From NCBI GenBank assembly GCA_016713735.1, contig JADJOP010000013.1, positions 217,900-281,899 on the forward strand: a DNA stretch of 64,000 nucleotides. The letters are read 5' to 3'. Positions 43,488-52,661 of the stretch are shown one piece after another (position 1 is the first letter of the stretch; each line of letters begins with the position of its first letter). The notes beneath the pieces are model-generated. The model ran no database searches. It had not been told where the DNA came from and worked only from the letters and a program-made list of their open reading frames with translations. Position numbers and translations under genes: made by a program. The stretch is from Bryobacterales bacterium. Its GTDB lineage: Bacteria; Acidobacteriota; Terriglobia; Bryobacterales; Bryobacteraceae.

Positions 43488-43579
43488 AGGAAGAGGACCA
43501 GTGTATCGCGGAGGGTGCCGGAGCGAAGCCGTGACGCTTGTGCGGGAGGAGTGAGTATGGGTATGCTGGCGGTGCCTTT

Positions 43580-44587
43580 ATGATGCGACTGAATGTGATG
43601 ATGCGGGCCGCGGTGGCGGCGATGGTGGTTACGTGCGCGGTGGCGGCGGACCCGTGGTTGACGTTTGCGGGCGGGAAGGGGCCGGGCAAGGGGAAGCACA
43701 TCGTGCTCGTTTCGGGCGATGAGGAATATCGCTCGGAGGAGGCGATGCCGCAGTTGGGGCGGATTCTTGCCGAGCGGCATGGGTTCAAGACGACGGTGCT
43801 GTTTGCGATGGATCCCGATGGCAGGGTGAATCCGGAGAACCGCAAGAACATACCGGGGCTGGAGGCGCTGCGGACGGCGGATCTGATGATTGTGGCGACG
43901 CGGTACCGGCAGTTGCCCGATGAGCAGATGAAGCTGTGGGACGAGTATGTGCATTCCGGCAAGCCGATGATGGGGCTGCGCACGGCGACGCATGCGTTCG
44001 CCTTTGATAAAGACGTGCAGACCTCGTACCGGCAATGGGACAACCGCGACAAGGGCGAGTGGCCGGGCGGATTTGGCAAGCAGGTGTTGGGCGAGACGTG
44101 GATCAGCCATCATGGCAAGCACAAGGTGCAGTCGACGCGGGGGGTGATTGCGCCGGGCGCGGAGAAGCACCCGGTGTTGCGGGGCGTGAAGGATGTGTGG
44201 GGGCCGACTGATGTCTACACGGTGCGGCTGCTGCCGGAGGGGACGACGACGCTGCTGCTGGGGCAGGTGTTGGCGGGGATGAATGCGACGGACCCGCCGG
44301 CGGAGGGGAAGTGGAACGACCCGATGATGCCGCTGGCGTGGGTGCGGACGTTCACGACGCGGACGGGGAAGCAGGCGCGGGTGTTCACGACGACGATGGG
44401 GGCGTCGGTGGATTTGGTGAATGAGGATTTGCGGCGGCTGGTGGTGAATGCGGCGTATTGGGCGGTGGGGTTGGAGAAGAAGATTCCGAAGCGGGCGGAT
44501 GTGGGGATTGTGGGGGTGTATGAGCCGACGTTTTATGGATTCGGGAAGCACCGGCGGGGGTTGCGGCCGGAGGAGTATGCGAAGTAG
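43580..44587 (+). CDS. Exported ThuA-like domain protein
   Basis: About 335 residues. A signal peptide (MRAAVAAMVVTCAVAAD) precedes a class-I glutamine-amidotransferase-like fold of the ThuA (trehalose utilisation) type: KHIVLVSGDEEYRSEEAMP, LMIVATRYRQLPDEQM, SGKPMMGLRTATHAF and ETWISHHGKH. Members take part in sugar-derivative metabolism, but the reaction here is unknown. ATG 43580 is chosen over an upstream alternative because it begins the signal peptide. It is divergent from the sulfatase gene. Confidence 0.8.
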   Translation: MMRLNVMMRAAVAAMVVTCAVAADPWLTFAGGKGPGKGKHIVLVSGDEEYRSEEAMPQLGRILAERHGFKTTVLFAMDPDGRVNPENRKNIPGLEALRTADLMIVATRYRQLPDEQMKLWDEYVHSGKPMMGLRTATHAFAFDKDVQTSYRQWDNRDKGEWPGGFGKQVLGETWISHHGKHKVQSTRGVIAPGAEKHPVLRGVKDVWGPTDVYTVRLLPEGTTTLLLGQVLAGMNATDPPAEGKWNDPMMPLAWVRTFTTRTGKQARVFTTTMGASVDLVNEDLRRLVVNAAYWAVGLEKKIPKRADVGIVGVYEPTFYGFGKHRRGLRPEEYAK

Positions 44588-44588
44588 G

Positions 44589-44638
44589 GGGGGCCGCTCC
44601 CACACGGTCGCGGCTCGGAATCGCGAGGTGCGGCCCCC
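44589..44638. terminator. Bidirectional terminator-like hairpin
   Basis: GGGGGCCGC (44589-44597) pairs perfectly with GCGGCCCCC (44630-44638), and an inner stem TCGCG/CGCGA (44608-44626) strengthens it. It lies between the convergent ThuA-like and cyclophilin genes, where a shared terminator is expected. The sequence also belongs to a dispersed repeat seen near 23660 and 40145. Confidence 0.6.
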
Positions 44639-44644
44639 GGGGGA

Positions 44645-45313
44645 TTACGGCAAGACGGTGGCCGTCTTGATGAAGTCGAGGCGGGGGAACTTGTCTTTGG
44701 CGTAGGCGTTGCCGCGCATGGTGAGGGCTTGCTGGTCGGGCATTTCGCCGTATTCCGAGTTCAACTTCTCGATGGCCTCCATGCCTTCGATGACCTGGCC
44801 GAAGGGGGCGAAGCCCTGGTTGTCGAGCATCATGTTGGAGCGGAGGTTGATGAAGATCTGCGAGGTGCGGGTGCCGGGGCCGGCGGTGGCGAAGGTGATG
44901 GAGCCGGCGCGGTTGGTGCGCGAGACGGGGTCGTCGGCGATCTGCTTGTCCCACTTCTTGGTCATTTTGGGGTCGGCGGCGAGGCCGAATTGGACGATGA
45001 AGTTGGGGACGATGCGGAAGAAGCGGGCTTCGGTGAAGAAGCCGTCCTTGACGAGCTCATAGAAACGGTCGGCGCCGATGGGGGCCCATTCGCGGTGGAC
45101 CTCGATAACGACGGGTCCTTTGCTGGTTTCCATCTTCACCTTGAAGACGTCGGGAGCGCCGACTTTGGAGGGCGGGATGGCGGCCTTGGGGGTGACCGGT
45201 TCGGAGGGCGCGGGGGTGGGCGGCGCGGACTCCTTCTTGGGTTCAGGCGCGGAGGAACAGCCAGCGAGCAGGAGCAGGCCGGCGGCGAGAGGAATCGCTA
45301 GGGATAAGCGCAT
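44645..45313 (-). CDS. Lipoprotein cyclophilin-type peptidyl-prolyl isomerase
   Basis: A 222-residue protein. The signal peptide ends in a lipobox (LLLLAGC), then a Pro/Ala/Glu-rich linker of about 40 residues. The cyclophilin domain has FYELVKDGFFTEARFFRIVP, VQFGLAADP, GSITFATAGPGTRTSQIFIN and GFAPFGQVIEGMEAIE. It catalyses prolyl isomerisation to assist protein folding in the periplasm. The frame is open much further upstream, but ATG 45313 places the lipobox correctly. Confidence 0.92.
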   Translation of the reverse strand: MRLSLAIPLAAGLLLLAGCSSAPEPKKESAPPTPAPSEPVTPKAAIPPSKVGAPDVFKVKMETSKGPVVIEVHREWAPIGADRFYELVKDGFFTEARFFRIVPNFIVQFGLAADPKMTKKWDKQIADDPVSRTNRAGSITFATAGPGTRTSQIFINLRSNMMLDNQGFAPFGQVIEGMEAIEKLNSEYGEMPDQQALTMRGNAYAKDKFPRLDFIKTATVLP

Positions 45314-45429
45314 ATCTGGTGGCTGATTATAGCGCGCCGCCAAGCCGTGGATGGCATGGCGGCGCGGTTGGGACATGGTTGGCGCCGGCGCGGGCAGGCA
45401 GTCGCTCCGGCGCAAGGGGGAGGCGACGT

Positions 45430-46464
45430 CTAGTGACCGTTGTGCCGCACCTGGTAGCTGCTGAGGACGCGCATGTAGTTGGCGCGTTCGTAGGCGGCGG
45501 GGTCGGGTACGGAGAGGTAGTTGAGGCTGCCCTGCATCTGTTGGATGGACTCGTATTCGTGGGCGGTCATCCACTCGTCGAGGTCGGTGAGGAGCTTGGG
45601 GACGTAGTCGATGCCGTATTTGAGCAGGGCCGAGGTGGTCATGGCGACGCGGGCGCCGGCCATCATGGATTTGAGGATGTCGATGGCGGTGTGGACGCCG
45701 CCGGTGATGGCGAGGTCGGCCTTGATGCGGCCGCTGAGCAGGGCGGTCCAATGGAGGCGCAGGGGGAGCTCGGCGGAGGTGGAGAGGTGGAGATTGGGGA
45801 CGACCTCCATGGTTTGCAGGTCGTAGTCGGGCTGATAGAAGCGGTTGAAGAGGACGATGGCGGCGGCGCCGGCTTCATCGAAGTCGCGGGCGACGTGGGC
45901 AATGGAGGAGAAGTAGGGGCCGATTTTGACAGCGACGGGGATTTTGACGCCGCGGACGACGTCGCGGACGAGCTTGATGCACTGGCTTTCCACCTGGGAG
46001 CCGGTGGTTTCCGGGTCGGTGGGGAGGAAGTAGAGGTTGAGCTCGAGGGCGTCGGCGCCTGCCTCTTCCATGAGGCCGGCGTAGTGGATCCAGCCGCCGG
46101 GGGTAGCGCCGTTGAGGCTGGCGATGACGGGGATCTTGACGGCGGCCTTGGCCTTGCGGATGTGTTCGAGGTAGGCGTCGGGGCCGATGTTGTACTGGCC
46201 CATGTCGGGGAAGTACTGGATGGCCTCGTGGAAGCTCTCGGAGCCGGCGGAGAGGCCGCGGTCGAGGGCGAGGCTTTCCAGTTCGATCTGTTCCTCAAAG
46301 AGGGAGTGGAGGACGACGGCGCCCATGCCGACGTCTTCCATGCGGCGGATGTTGTCGACCTCTTTGGCGAGCGGTCCGGCCGAGGCGACGATGGGGCACT
46401 TGAGTTCCATGCCCAGGTAGCGGGTAGCGAGGTGGCTCCCGACGACGACGTTGGACGATTTCAT
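45430..46464 (-). CDS. Dihydroorotate dehydrogenase-like protein
   Basis: A 344-residue FMN-binding TIM barrel. It shows ELKCPIVASAGPLAKEVDNI, IPVIASLNGATPGGWIHYAG, IPVAVKIGPYFSSIAHVA and ADLAITGGVHTAIDILKSM. No pyrD operon is present. This gene overlaps nifJ by an ATGA, an arrangement often seen for this subfamily, so a redox role tied to pyruvate:ferredoxin oxidoreductase is more likely than pyrimidine synthesis; that is inference. The frame is intact. Confidence 0.85.
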   Translation of the reverse strand: MKSSNVVVGSHLATRYLGMELKCPIVASAGPLAKEVDNIRRMEDVGMGAVVLHSLFEEQIELESLALDRGLSAGSESFHEAIQYFPDMGQYNIGPDAYLEHIRKAKAAVKIPVIASLNGATPGGWIHYAGLMEEAGADALELNLYFLPTDPETTGSQVESQCIKLVRDVVRGVKIPVAVKIGPYFSSIAHVARDFDEAGAAAIVLFNRFYQPDYDLQTMEVVPNLHLSTSAELPLRLHWTALLSGRIKADLAITGGVHTAIDILKSMMAGARVAMTTSALLKYGIDYVPKLLTDLDEWMTAHEYESIQQMQGSLNYLSVPDPAAYERANYMRVLSSYQVRHNGH

Positions 46465-49400
46465 TGCTGACCTCCCTTGGGGGCGCCGTTCACCGGCCGT
46501 GCGGCCAGGTATTCATATAGTTTCCAGCGGTCTTCGACGTCGTGCTTGGCAAGCTCGAGCAAGTGTTTGGCCTCCTCTGGCGCGCTGTGCACCAGCATGG
46601 TGTAGCGGGTTTCGTTGTAGATGTACTTTTCGAGAGCGAGCGCCGGGGCGCGCGAATCGAGTTGGAAGGGATTCTTGTCGGTGCCCGAGAGCATCGGGTT
46701 GTAGCGGAACAGGGGCCAGTAGCCGCTCTGGACGGCGTTTTTCTGCTGCTCGATGCCGTAGACCATGTCGTAGCCGTGGGCGATGCAGTGGCTGTAGGCA
46801 ATGATGATGGAGGGCCCGTCGTAGGCTTCGGCTTCGAGGAAGGCCTTGACGGTTTGGGCGTCGGAGCCGCCCATGGCGACGCGGGCGACGTAGACGTTGC
46901 CGTACATCATGGCCATCATGGAGAGGTCTTTTTTGCCGGCCGGTTTGCCGCCGGCGGCGAACTTGGCGACGGCGCCGCGGGGGGTGGACTTGGACATCTG
47001 GCCGCCGGTGTTGGAGTAGACCTCGGTGTCGAGCACGAGGATGTTCACGTTGCGGCCGGTGGAGAGGACGTGGTCGAGGCCGCCGTAGCCGATGTCGTAG
47101 GCCCAGCCGTCGCCGCCGACGATCCAGACGCTCTTCTTGACGAGGGTGTCGGAGACGGCGATGAGGTTGCGGGCGTCGGGGGTATCGAGGGCGGTGAGGA
47201 CGCCGACGAGCTGTTTGACGCGGTCGCGTTGGGCGAAGATGCCGGGCTCGGTGGATTGATCGGCTTCGAGGATGGAGGCGGCGAGATCGGCGCCGACCTG
47301 GTCCTTCATGCGGCCGAGCAGTTCGAGGGCGAACTCGGTTTGCTTGTCGATGCTGAGGCGGATGCCGAGGCCGAACTCGGCGTTGTCCTCAAAGAGCGAG
47401 TTGGACCAGGCCGGGCCGCGTCCGTCGTGGTTGGAGGTGTAGGGCGTGGTGGGCAGGTTGGCGCCGTAGATGGAGGAGCAGCCGGTGGCGTTGGCGATGA
47501 CGGTGCGGTCGCCGAAGAGCTGGGTGAGGAGCTTGATGTAGGGCGTTTCGCCGCAGCCGGAGCAGGCGCCGGAGAACTCAAACAGGGGCTGCAGGAGTTG
47601 GACGTCCTTAACCTGGCTGTGGGAGACGGCGGCGCGGTTGGTTTCGGGAAGCGAGAGGAAGAAGTCCCAGTTTTCGCGCTCGGGCTCGCGCAGGGGAAGC
47701 TGCGGAGCCATGTCGATGGCGCGGTGTTTGATGTTGGTCTTGTCCTTGGCCGGGCAGACGGCGACGCAGAGGCCGCAGCCGGTGCAGTCTTCGACGGCGA
47801 CCTGGAGGAGGTACTTTTGGTCGCCCATCTCTTTCCACTTGGCGGTGGCGGACTTGAAGGTGGCCGGGGCGCCGGCGAGCACGGGTTCCGGCACGACTTT
47901 GCTGCGGATGGTGGCGTGGGGGCAAACCAGGACGCACTTGCCGCACTGGATGCAGAGCTTTTCGTCCCACACCGGGACTTCGCTGGCGATGTTGCGCTTT
48001 TCCCATTGGGCGGTGCCGATGGGGAAGGTGCCGTCGAGCGGCATGGCGCTGACCGGGAGGCGGTCGCCATCGCCGGCATAGACCGCGCCGAGGACGTTGC
48101 GGACGTAGTCGGGGGCCTTGGGGGAGATGATGGGGCGGAGCTCGACCACGCTGGAGACGGCTGAGGGGACGGTGACTTCCTGGAGGTGGGCGAGGGAGGC
48201 GTCGACGGCGGCGAAGTTCTTCTGGACGACGGCGTCGCCGCGTTTGCCGTAGGTCTTCTTAATGGCCTTCTTGATCTGCTCGATGGCTTCCTCGCGGGGG
48301 AGGATGCCGCTGATGGCGAAGAAGCAGGTCTGCATCACGGTGTTGATGCGGACGCCCATGCCGTTGTCCTTGGCCACGGTGAGGGCGTCGATGACGTAGA
48401 ACTTCAACTTCTTCTCAATGATGGTTTGCTGGACGGGGCGGGGGAGTTTGTCCCAGACCTCGTCGGCGGAGTAGGGGGCGTTGAGGAGGAAGGTGGCTCC
48501 GGGAACGGCGGCGCGCAGCACGTCGATGCGTTCCAGGAAGGTGAACATGTGGCAGGCGATGAAGGTGGCCCGCGAGATGAGGTAGCTGGAGCGGATGGGC
48601 TTGGGACCGAAGCGGAGGTGGGAGATGGTCATCGAGCCGGACTTCTTCGAGTCATACACGAAGTAGCCCTGGGCGTAGTTGGGAGTCTCCTCGCCGATGA
48701 TCTTGATGGAGTTCTTATTGGCACCGACGGTGCCGTCGGCGCCGAGGCCGAAGAAGAGGCAGCGGACGGTGGCGGGGTCTTCGGTGGAGAAGGAGTCGTC
48801 GTAGTCGAGGCTGGTGTGGGTGACGTCGTCGAGGATGCCGATGGTGAAGTGGTTTTTCGGTTTGTCCTTGGCGATCTCGTCGAAGACGCCCTTGACCATG
48901 GCCGGGGTGAATTCCTTGGAGGAGAGGCCGTAGCGGCCGCCGACGATGCGGGGGAGGGTTCCTTCATAGCCTTCGTGGAGGGCGGTGAGGATCTCCTGAT
49001 AGAGCGGCTCGCCGAGGGAGCCGGGCTCCTTGGTGCGGTCGAGGACGGCGATGGACTTGACGGACTTGGGAAGGCAGGCGAGGAAGGCGTCGGTGGCGAA
49101 GGGGCGGTAAAGGCGGACCTTGACAAGGCCGATTTTTTCGCCGCGTTCGACGAGGTATTCGACGGTCTCCTGGACGGTTTCGGCGCCGGAGCCCATGATG
49201 ACGATGACGCGCTCGGCGTCGGGGGCGCCGACGTAATCGAAGAGATGATACTGGCGGCCGGCGAGGGCGGCGAACTTATCCATCGCGTTCTGGACGATGG
49301 CGGGGCAGGCGAGGTAGAAGGGGTTGACGGTTTCGCGGCCCTGGAAGTAGACGTCGGGGTTCTGGGCGGTGCCGCGGAGGACGGGGTGATCAGGGGAGAG

Positions 49401-50021
49401 GGCGCGCTGGCGGTGGCGGCGGACGAGTTCGTCGTCGACCATGGCCTTCATGTCGTCTTCGGTGAGTTGCTCAACCTTGGCGACCTCGTGGGAGGTGCGG
49501 AAGCCGTCGAAGAAGTGGACGAAGGGGATGCGGGATTCGAGCGTGGCGGCCTGGGCGATGAGCGAGAGGTCCATGACCTCCTGGACGGAGTTGGCGGCGA
49601 GCATGGCGAAGCCGGTTTGGCGGACGGCCATGACGTCCTGGTGGTCGCCGAAGATGGAGAGGGCCTGGGCGGCGACGGCGCGGGCGGCGACGTGGATGAC
49701 GGCCGGGGTGAGTTCGCCGGCGATCTTATACATGTTGGGGATCATGAGGAGCAGGCCCTGGGAGGCGGTGAAGGTACAGCCAAGTGTGCCTGCCTGGAGA
49801 GCGCCGTGGAGGGCGCCGGCGGCGCCGCCTTCGCTCTGCATCTCGATGACGGTGGGGACCGTGCCCCAGATGTTTTGTTTGCCTTCCGACGACCACTGGT
49901 CCGCCCATTCCCCCATATTCGAGGAGGGCGTGATCGGGTAGATGGCGATTACCTCGTTGGTTTTATGGGCAACATAGGCGGCTGCCTCGTTGCCATCGAT
50001 CGTAACTTGGGGACGAGTCAT
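46461..50021 (-). CDS. nifJ: Pyruvate:ferredoxin (flavodoxin) oxidoreductase
   Basis: A single-chain PFOR of about 1186 residues, normal length. It interconverts pyruvate plus CoA with acetyl-CoA and CO2 using thiamine diphosphate and iron-sulfur clusters. N-terminal domain: NEVIAIYPITPSSNMGEWAD. Two ferredoxin motifs: CIQCGKCVLVCP and CTGCGLCVAVCP. The proximal-cluster Cys pair is in GACSGCGETPYIKL, and the ThDP-binding part is GDGWAYDIGYGG. ATG 50021 is chosen over an upstream start. The frame is intact over 3.5 kb. Coupled to the following DHODH-like gene. Confidence 0.96.
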   Translation of the reverse strand: MTRPQVTIDGNEAAAYVAHKTNEVIAIYPITPSSNMGEWADQWSSEGKQNIWGTVPTVIEMQSEGGAAGALHGALQAGTLGCTFTASQGLLLMIPNMYKIAGELTPAVIHVAARAVAAQALSIFGDHQDVMAVRQTGFAMLAANSVQEVMDLSLIAQAATLESRIPFVHFFDGFRTSHEVAKVEQLTEDDMKAMVDDELVRRHRQRALSPDHPVLRGTAQNPDVYFQGRETVNPFYLACPAIVQNAMDKFAALAGRQYHLFDYVGAPDAERVIVIMGSGAETVQETVEYLVERGEKIGLVKVRLYRPFATDAFLACLPKSVKSIAVLDRTKEPGSLGEPLYQEILTALHEGYEGTLPRIVGGRYGLSSKEFTPAMVKGVFDEIAKDKPKNHFTIGILDDVTHTSLDYDDSFSTEDPATVRCLFFGLGADGTVGANKNSIKIIGEETPNYAQGYFVYDSKKSGSMTISHLRFGPKPIRSSYLISRATFIACHMFTFLERIDVLRAAVPGATFLLNAPYSADEVWDKLPRPVQQTIIEKKLKFYVIDALTVAKDNGMGVRINTVMQTCFFAISGILPREEAIEQIKKAIKKTYGKRGDAVVQKNFAAVDASLAHLQEVTVPSAVSSVVELRPIISPKAPDYVRNVLGAVYAGDGDRLPVSAMPLDGTFPIGTAQWEKRNIASEVPVWDEKLCIQCGKCVLVCPHATIRSKVVPEPVLAGAPATFKSATAKWKEMGDQKYLLQVAVEDCTGCGLCVAVCPAKDKTNIKHRAIDMAPQLPLREPERENWDFFLSLPETNRAAVSHSQVKDVQLLQPLFEFSGACSGCGETPYIKLLTQLFGDRTVIANATGCSSIYGANLPTTPYTSNHDGRGPAWSNSLFEDNAEFGLGIRLSIDKQTEFALELLGRMKDQVGADLAASILEADQSTEPGIFAQRDRVKQLVGVLTALDTPDARNLIAVSDTLVKKSVWIVGGDGWAYDIGYGGLDHVLSTGRNVNILVLDTEVYSNTGGQMSKSTPRGAVAKFAAGGKPAGKKDLSMMAMMYGNVYVARVAMGGSDAQTVKAFLEAEAYDGPSIIIAYSHCIAHGYDMVYGIEQQKNAVQSGYWPLFRYNPMLSGTDKNPFQLDSRAPALALEKYIYNETRYTMLVHSAPEEAKHLLELAKHDVEDRWKLYEYLAARPVNGAPKGGQQ

Positions 50022-50259
50022 GTCGGGATGAATATAGGCACGTTGATCGCCACATAAGCGGGACGCATAAGCCGATGATTTGACGACACTTCGGGATGGG
50101 GTTAGGAGGCAATGCGGCATCTGGCGGCAAGCGCTTCCGCTCTTTGGGTGAGATGCCCCATGTGCAGGCGAGTGAATGTTTCGGCGGGCGGCGGGGCGGG
50201 CCGCCGGGAGGGGGGCGGGGAGAGTTGGCGGGGAGGGGCGGCGGGCGTATACTGATGCC

Positions 50260-51048
50260 GTGACCCGACTCCTATTTGTACTTCTCGCAGCGCTCGTTCC
50301 GGTAGTGGCCCAGGCTCAGTCGCCGGGGAAATGGATGCAATTGTTCAATGGTAAGGATCTGACGGGGTGGACGCCGAAGATCACGGGGTATCCGGCGGGG
50401 GAGAATTTCGCGAACACGTTCCGGGTGGTGGACGGGATGTTGACGGTTTCCTATGAGGGCTATGACAAGTTCCAGGGGCCAAACGGGAAGGAGCGGTTTG
50501 GGCACCTGTTCTACAAGACGCCGTATTCGAATTACGTGATCGCGGTGGAGTACCGGTTTATCGGCGACCAGGCCACGGGCGGTCCGGGGTGGGCGACGCG
50601 GAATTCGGGGATTATGATTCACGGCCAGAAGCCGGAGGACATGGGGTTGGAGCAGGATTTCCCGATTTCGATTGAGGTGCAACTGCTGGGGGGCAACGGA
50701 ACGGCGGCGCGGACGACGGCGAACCTGTGCACGCCGGGGACGAATGTGGTGATGGGCGGGCAGTTGGTGACGCGGCATTGCACGAATTCGAAGTCGCCTA
50801 CGTTTCATGGGGAGCAGTGGGTGCGGGCCGAGGTGGAGGTGCATGGGGCCGGGGAGATCATTCACCGCGTGAATGGGGAAGAGGTGTTGCGGTATGAGAA
50901 GTCGCAGGTGGGGGGCGGGAACGTGAACCGGACGGGGGCGAATGTGCCGGCCGACGGGACGCTGCTGGAAGGGGGGACGATTTCGCTGCAGAGCGAGAGC
51001 CATCCGGTGCAGTTCCGGAAGGTGGAGTTGCGGGTGTTGGGGAAGTAG
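50260..51048 (+). CDS. Exported DUF1080 (3-keto-disaccharide hydrolase-type) protein
   Basis: About 262 residues. It starts with GTG 50260, and the signal peptide is TRLLFVLLAALVPVVAQAQS. The DUF1080 beta-sandwich shows WMQLFNGKDLTGWTPKI, NYVIAVEYRFIGDQ, NSGIMIHGQKPEDM and SIEVQLLGGNGTAART. The family is concanavalin-like and some members hydrolyse 3-keto-glycosides. It is widespread in Acidobacteriota and Planctomycetota. Frame intact. The 238-base gap before it (50022-50259) has no recognised gene. Confidence 0.88.
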   Translation: MTRLLFVLLAALVPVVAQAQSPGKWMQLFNGKDLTGWTPKITGYPAGENFANTFRVVDGMLTVSYEGYDKFQGPNGKERFGHLFYKTPYSNYVIAVEYRFIGDQATGGPGWATRNSGIMIHGQKPEDMGLEQDFPISIEVQLLGGNGTAARTTANLCTPGTNVVMGGQLVTRHCTNSKSPTFHGEQWVRAEVEVHGAGEIIHRVNGEEVLRYEKSQVGGGNVNRTGANVPADGTLLEGGTISLQSESHPVQFRKVELRVLGK

Positions 51049-51108
51049 GGGGGCGGCTAGGCTCATTTCCGGGTGGCGGCGGGCGGGGCGAGCGCCGATG
51101 GGAGCGGT

Positions 51109-51419
51109 ATGAGTTCGCTGTGGTTTGTAGTAGTGATCGGGCTGGCGGTGCTTGGGTTCCTGGTGGTGTTTGCGCGGCAGTCGAGGGTGGAAGCGGGGGA
51201 GCAGCCGAAGCGTCGGGGGGATAGCGTGCCAATGCTGGAGGAGATGACGCGGGACCTGCAGCGGAATCTGTGGTGGGTGGTGGGGCGATCGTGGCGGTGG
51301 GGATAGTGGACGGATTGCTGCGGATCACGGGCGGGTGGCTGCACTCGGAGCCGGTGGCGATTGTGGTGATCATTGCGATTTTCGGCTGGAGGGCGATGAG
51401 GCGGCGGGGGCTGGGGTAG
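51109..51419 (+). CDS. Small two-helix membrane protein, one frameshift
   Basis: If one G is added at the G4 run 51284-51287, the frame becomes a 103-residue protein. It has one helix at the N-terminus (LWFVVVIGLAVLGFLVVFA), an acidic/basic middle (PMLEEMTRDLQRNLWWVVG) and a second hydrophobic half (GAIVAVGIVDGLLRITGG; AIVVIIAIFGWRAM). Without correction it ends at 51306. ATG 51109. No family recognised. Confidence 0.5.
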
Positions 51420-51515
51420 CCAGGGGTGGTGTATTGTGAACGCGCCAGGTTCAATTTGGCGCTGTTGAGGGCTGATATCCTGTGGGCGGAAGCGCTGGCG
51501 CGGGGAGGCGATTGG

Positions 51516-51767
51516 ATGAGTAACACACGAGCACAGGCGCATGAGTTGATTGACCGCTTGCCGGAGACGCAGTTGGCGGGGCTGGTTCAGTTTCTGGAGA
51601 CGATTGTCGATCCGGTGGCGGGTGTGTTGGCCGGTGCGCCGCTGGATGATGAGGAGGAGAGCGAGGAGGAGCGTGCGGCGGCGGTGGAGGCGGCGGGGTG
51701 GTTGGAACGGAATGGCGGGAAGGGGATTCCGCACGCCGAAGCGATGAGGCGGCTGGGGTTGGAGTAG
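51516..51767 (+). CDS. Antitoxin of a RelE-type module
   Basis: An 83-residue acidic protein. The N-terminal helix (RAQAHELIDRLPETQLAGLV) is typical of small antitoxins, and an acidic stretch (PLDDEEESEEERAAAVEAAG) follows. ATG 51516 has a GGGGAGG site eight bases upstream. The stop overlaps the toxin start by one base (TAGTG), so synthesis is coupled. It is expected to bind and neutralise the toxin and repress its own promoter. Confidence 0.75.
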   Translation: MSNTRAQAHELIDRLPETQLAGLVQFLETIVDPVAGVLAGAPLDDEEESEEERAAAVEAAGWLERNGGKGIPHAEAMRRLGLE

Positions 51768-52012
51768 TGGAAGTCGAATGGACGGAGCCGGCCATTGGAG
51801 ATATGGCGGCTCTCGACCGTGCGGTTGCGCAGCGCGTGAAGCGGGCGGTTGAGCGATTTGCGGTGGGCGGCGCGGGGGACGTGAAGCGGCTGCAGGGGAT
51901 GAATCCGCCTGAGTTCCGGCTGCGCGTGGGGGATTACCGTGTGCGGTTCCGGTGCGGCGGGGGGACGGTGTTGGTGTTGCGCGTGCTGAACCGGCGGGAG
52001 GCCTACCGGTGA
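51767..52012 (+). CDS. RelE/ParE-family toxin
   Basis: An 81-residue protein starting at GTG 51767. The RelE fold is visible in WTEPAIGDMAALDRAVAQRV, GAGDVKRLQG, EFRLRVGDYRVRFRC and VLVLRVLNRREAYR. Members cleave ribosome-bound mRNA or inhibit gyrase (ParE type); this one is closer to RelE in its end motif. The last ten bases overlap tail-to-tail with the DUF2809 gene. Confidence 0.85.
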   Translation: MEVEWTEPAIGDMAALDRAVAQRVKRAVERFAVGGAGDVKRLQGMNPPEFRLRVGDYRVRFRCGGGTVLVLRVLNRREAYR

Positions 52013-52437
52013 ACTTGTTGGCGCGGGGGTGAGGACAGCGCGCGGTCGGCAGTGGCGATTGCGGCGATGCCGGCGGCGTAGGCGAGGAGGTCGTTGGGGC
52101 TGAAGTGGGTGCCGAGGAGGCGGGCGAAGAGGCGCACGGGGAGCGGGCCGTTGCGATAGAGGGCGGCGGGGATTGCGGTGAGTTGGAAGAGTTCGATGGC
52201 GGTCATGAGGAGGGCGGTGGCCAGGGCGACGCGGGTGGTGAGTGCGGTGAGGCGGATGAGGACGTAGACCATGGCGGCGTAGAGGGCGTCGCCGAGGTAT
52301 TTGTCGAGGAGGGGTTGGCCGGTGTGGAGGGTGCGGGAGAGGAGTCCGGCGGCGATGACGGCGGCGAGGAGGAGGAGCCAGAGGCGGCGCGGGGGGATGG
52401 GGGGAGGCACGTTTTGATTCTGGCCACCAATCTGCAC
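52003..52437 (-). CDS. DUF2809 family membrane protein
   Basis: A 144-residue protein with about four helices: LWLLLLAAVIAAGLLSR, LGDALYAAMVYVLIRL, TRVALATALLMTAIELFQL and LLAYAAGIAAIATADRAL. The phrase LDKYLGDALYAAMVY fits DUF2809. Function unknown. Convergent with the toxin gene. Confidence 0.75.
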   Translation of the reverse strand: MQIGGQNQNVPPPIPPRRLWLLLLAAVIAAGLLSRTLHTGQPLLDKYLGDALYAAMVYVLIRLTALTTRVALATALLMTAIELFQLTAIPAALYRNGPLPVRLFARLLGTHFSPNDLLAYAAGIAAIATADRALSSPPRQQVHR

Positions 52438-52446
52438 ATTTCCATG

Positions 52447-52504
52447 GGCAGTTTCAACGGGAAGGTTAACCCGCCCTTCGCCCCAAACTGCGTGGCAGTT
52501 TCAA
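52447..52504. repeat. Direct repeat at the edge of the low-GC insertion
   Basis: The 11-base sequence GGCAGTTTCAA occurs at 52447-52457 and 52494-52504, just where GC content drops. It could be a remnant of the event that brought in the SIR2-GAF gene. Nothing else is seen between 52438 and 52661. Confidence 0.35.
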
Positions 52505-52661
52505 AGGTTGCGCTGAGAGATGTGTGCCTCGCACCACGGGTATCGGCCCCAGACCGGCCGTTGGGTCATGCTGGCGCCGTACGGAATCGAAATGGAGTGG
52601 GATAGTAGGAAGAGATCGGCCTTTTGGTCGAGTGAACGCAACTCGCCCGTGCCATCACCAT

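Noticed and set aside
48186..50057. A 623-codon plus-strand open frame opposite nifJ
   Set aside because: Gly/Val/Asp/Glu-rich shadow frame of a conserved gene with no domain content.
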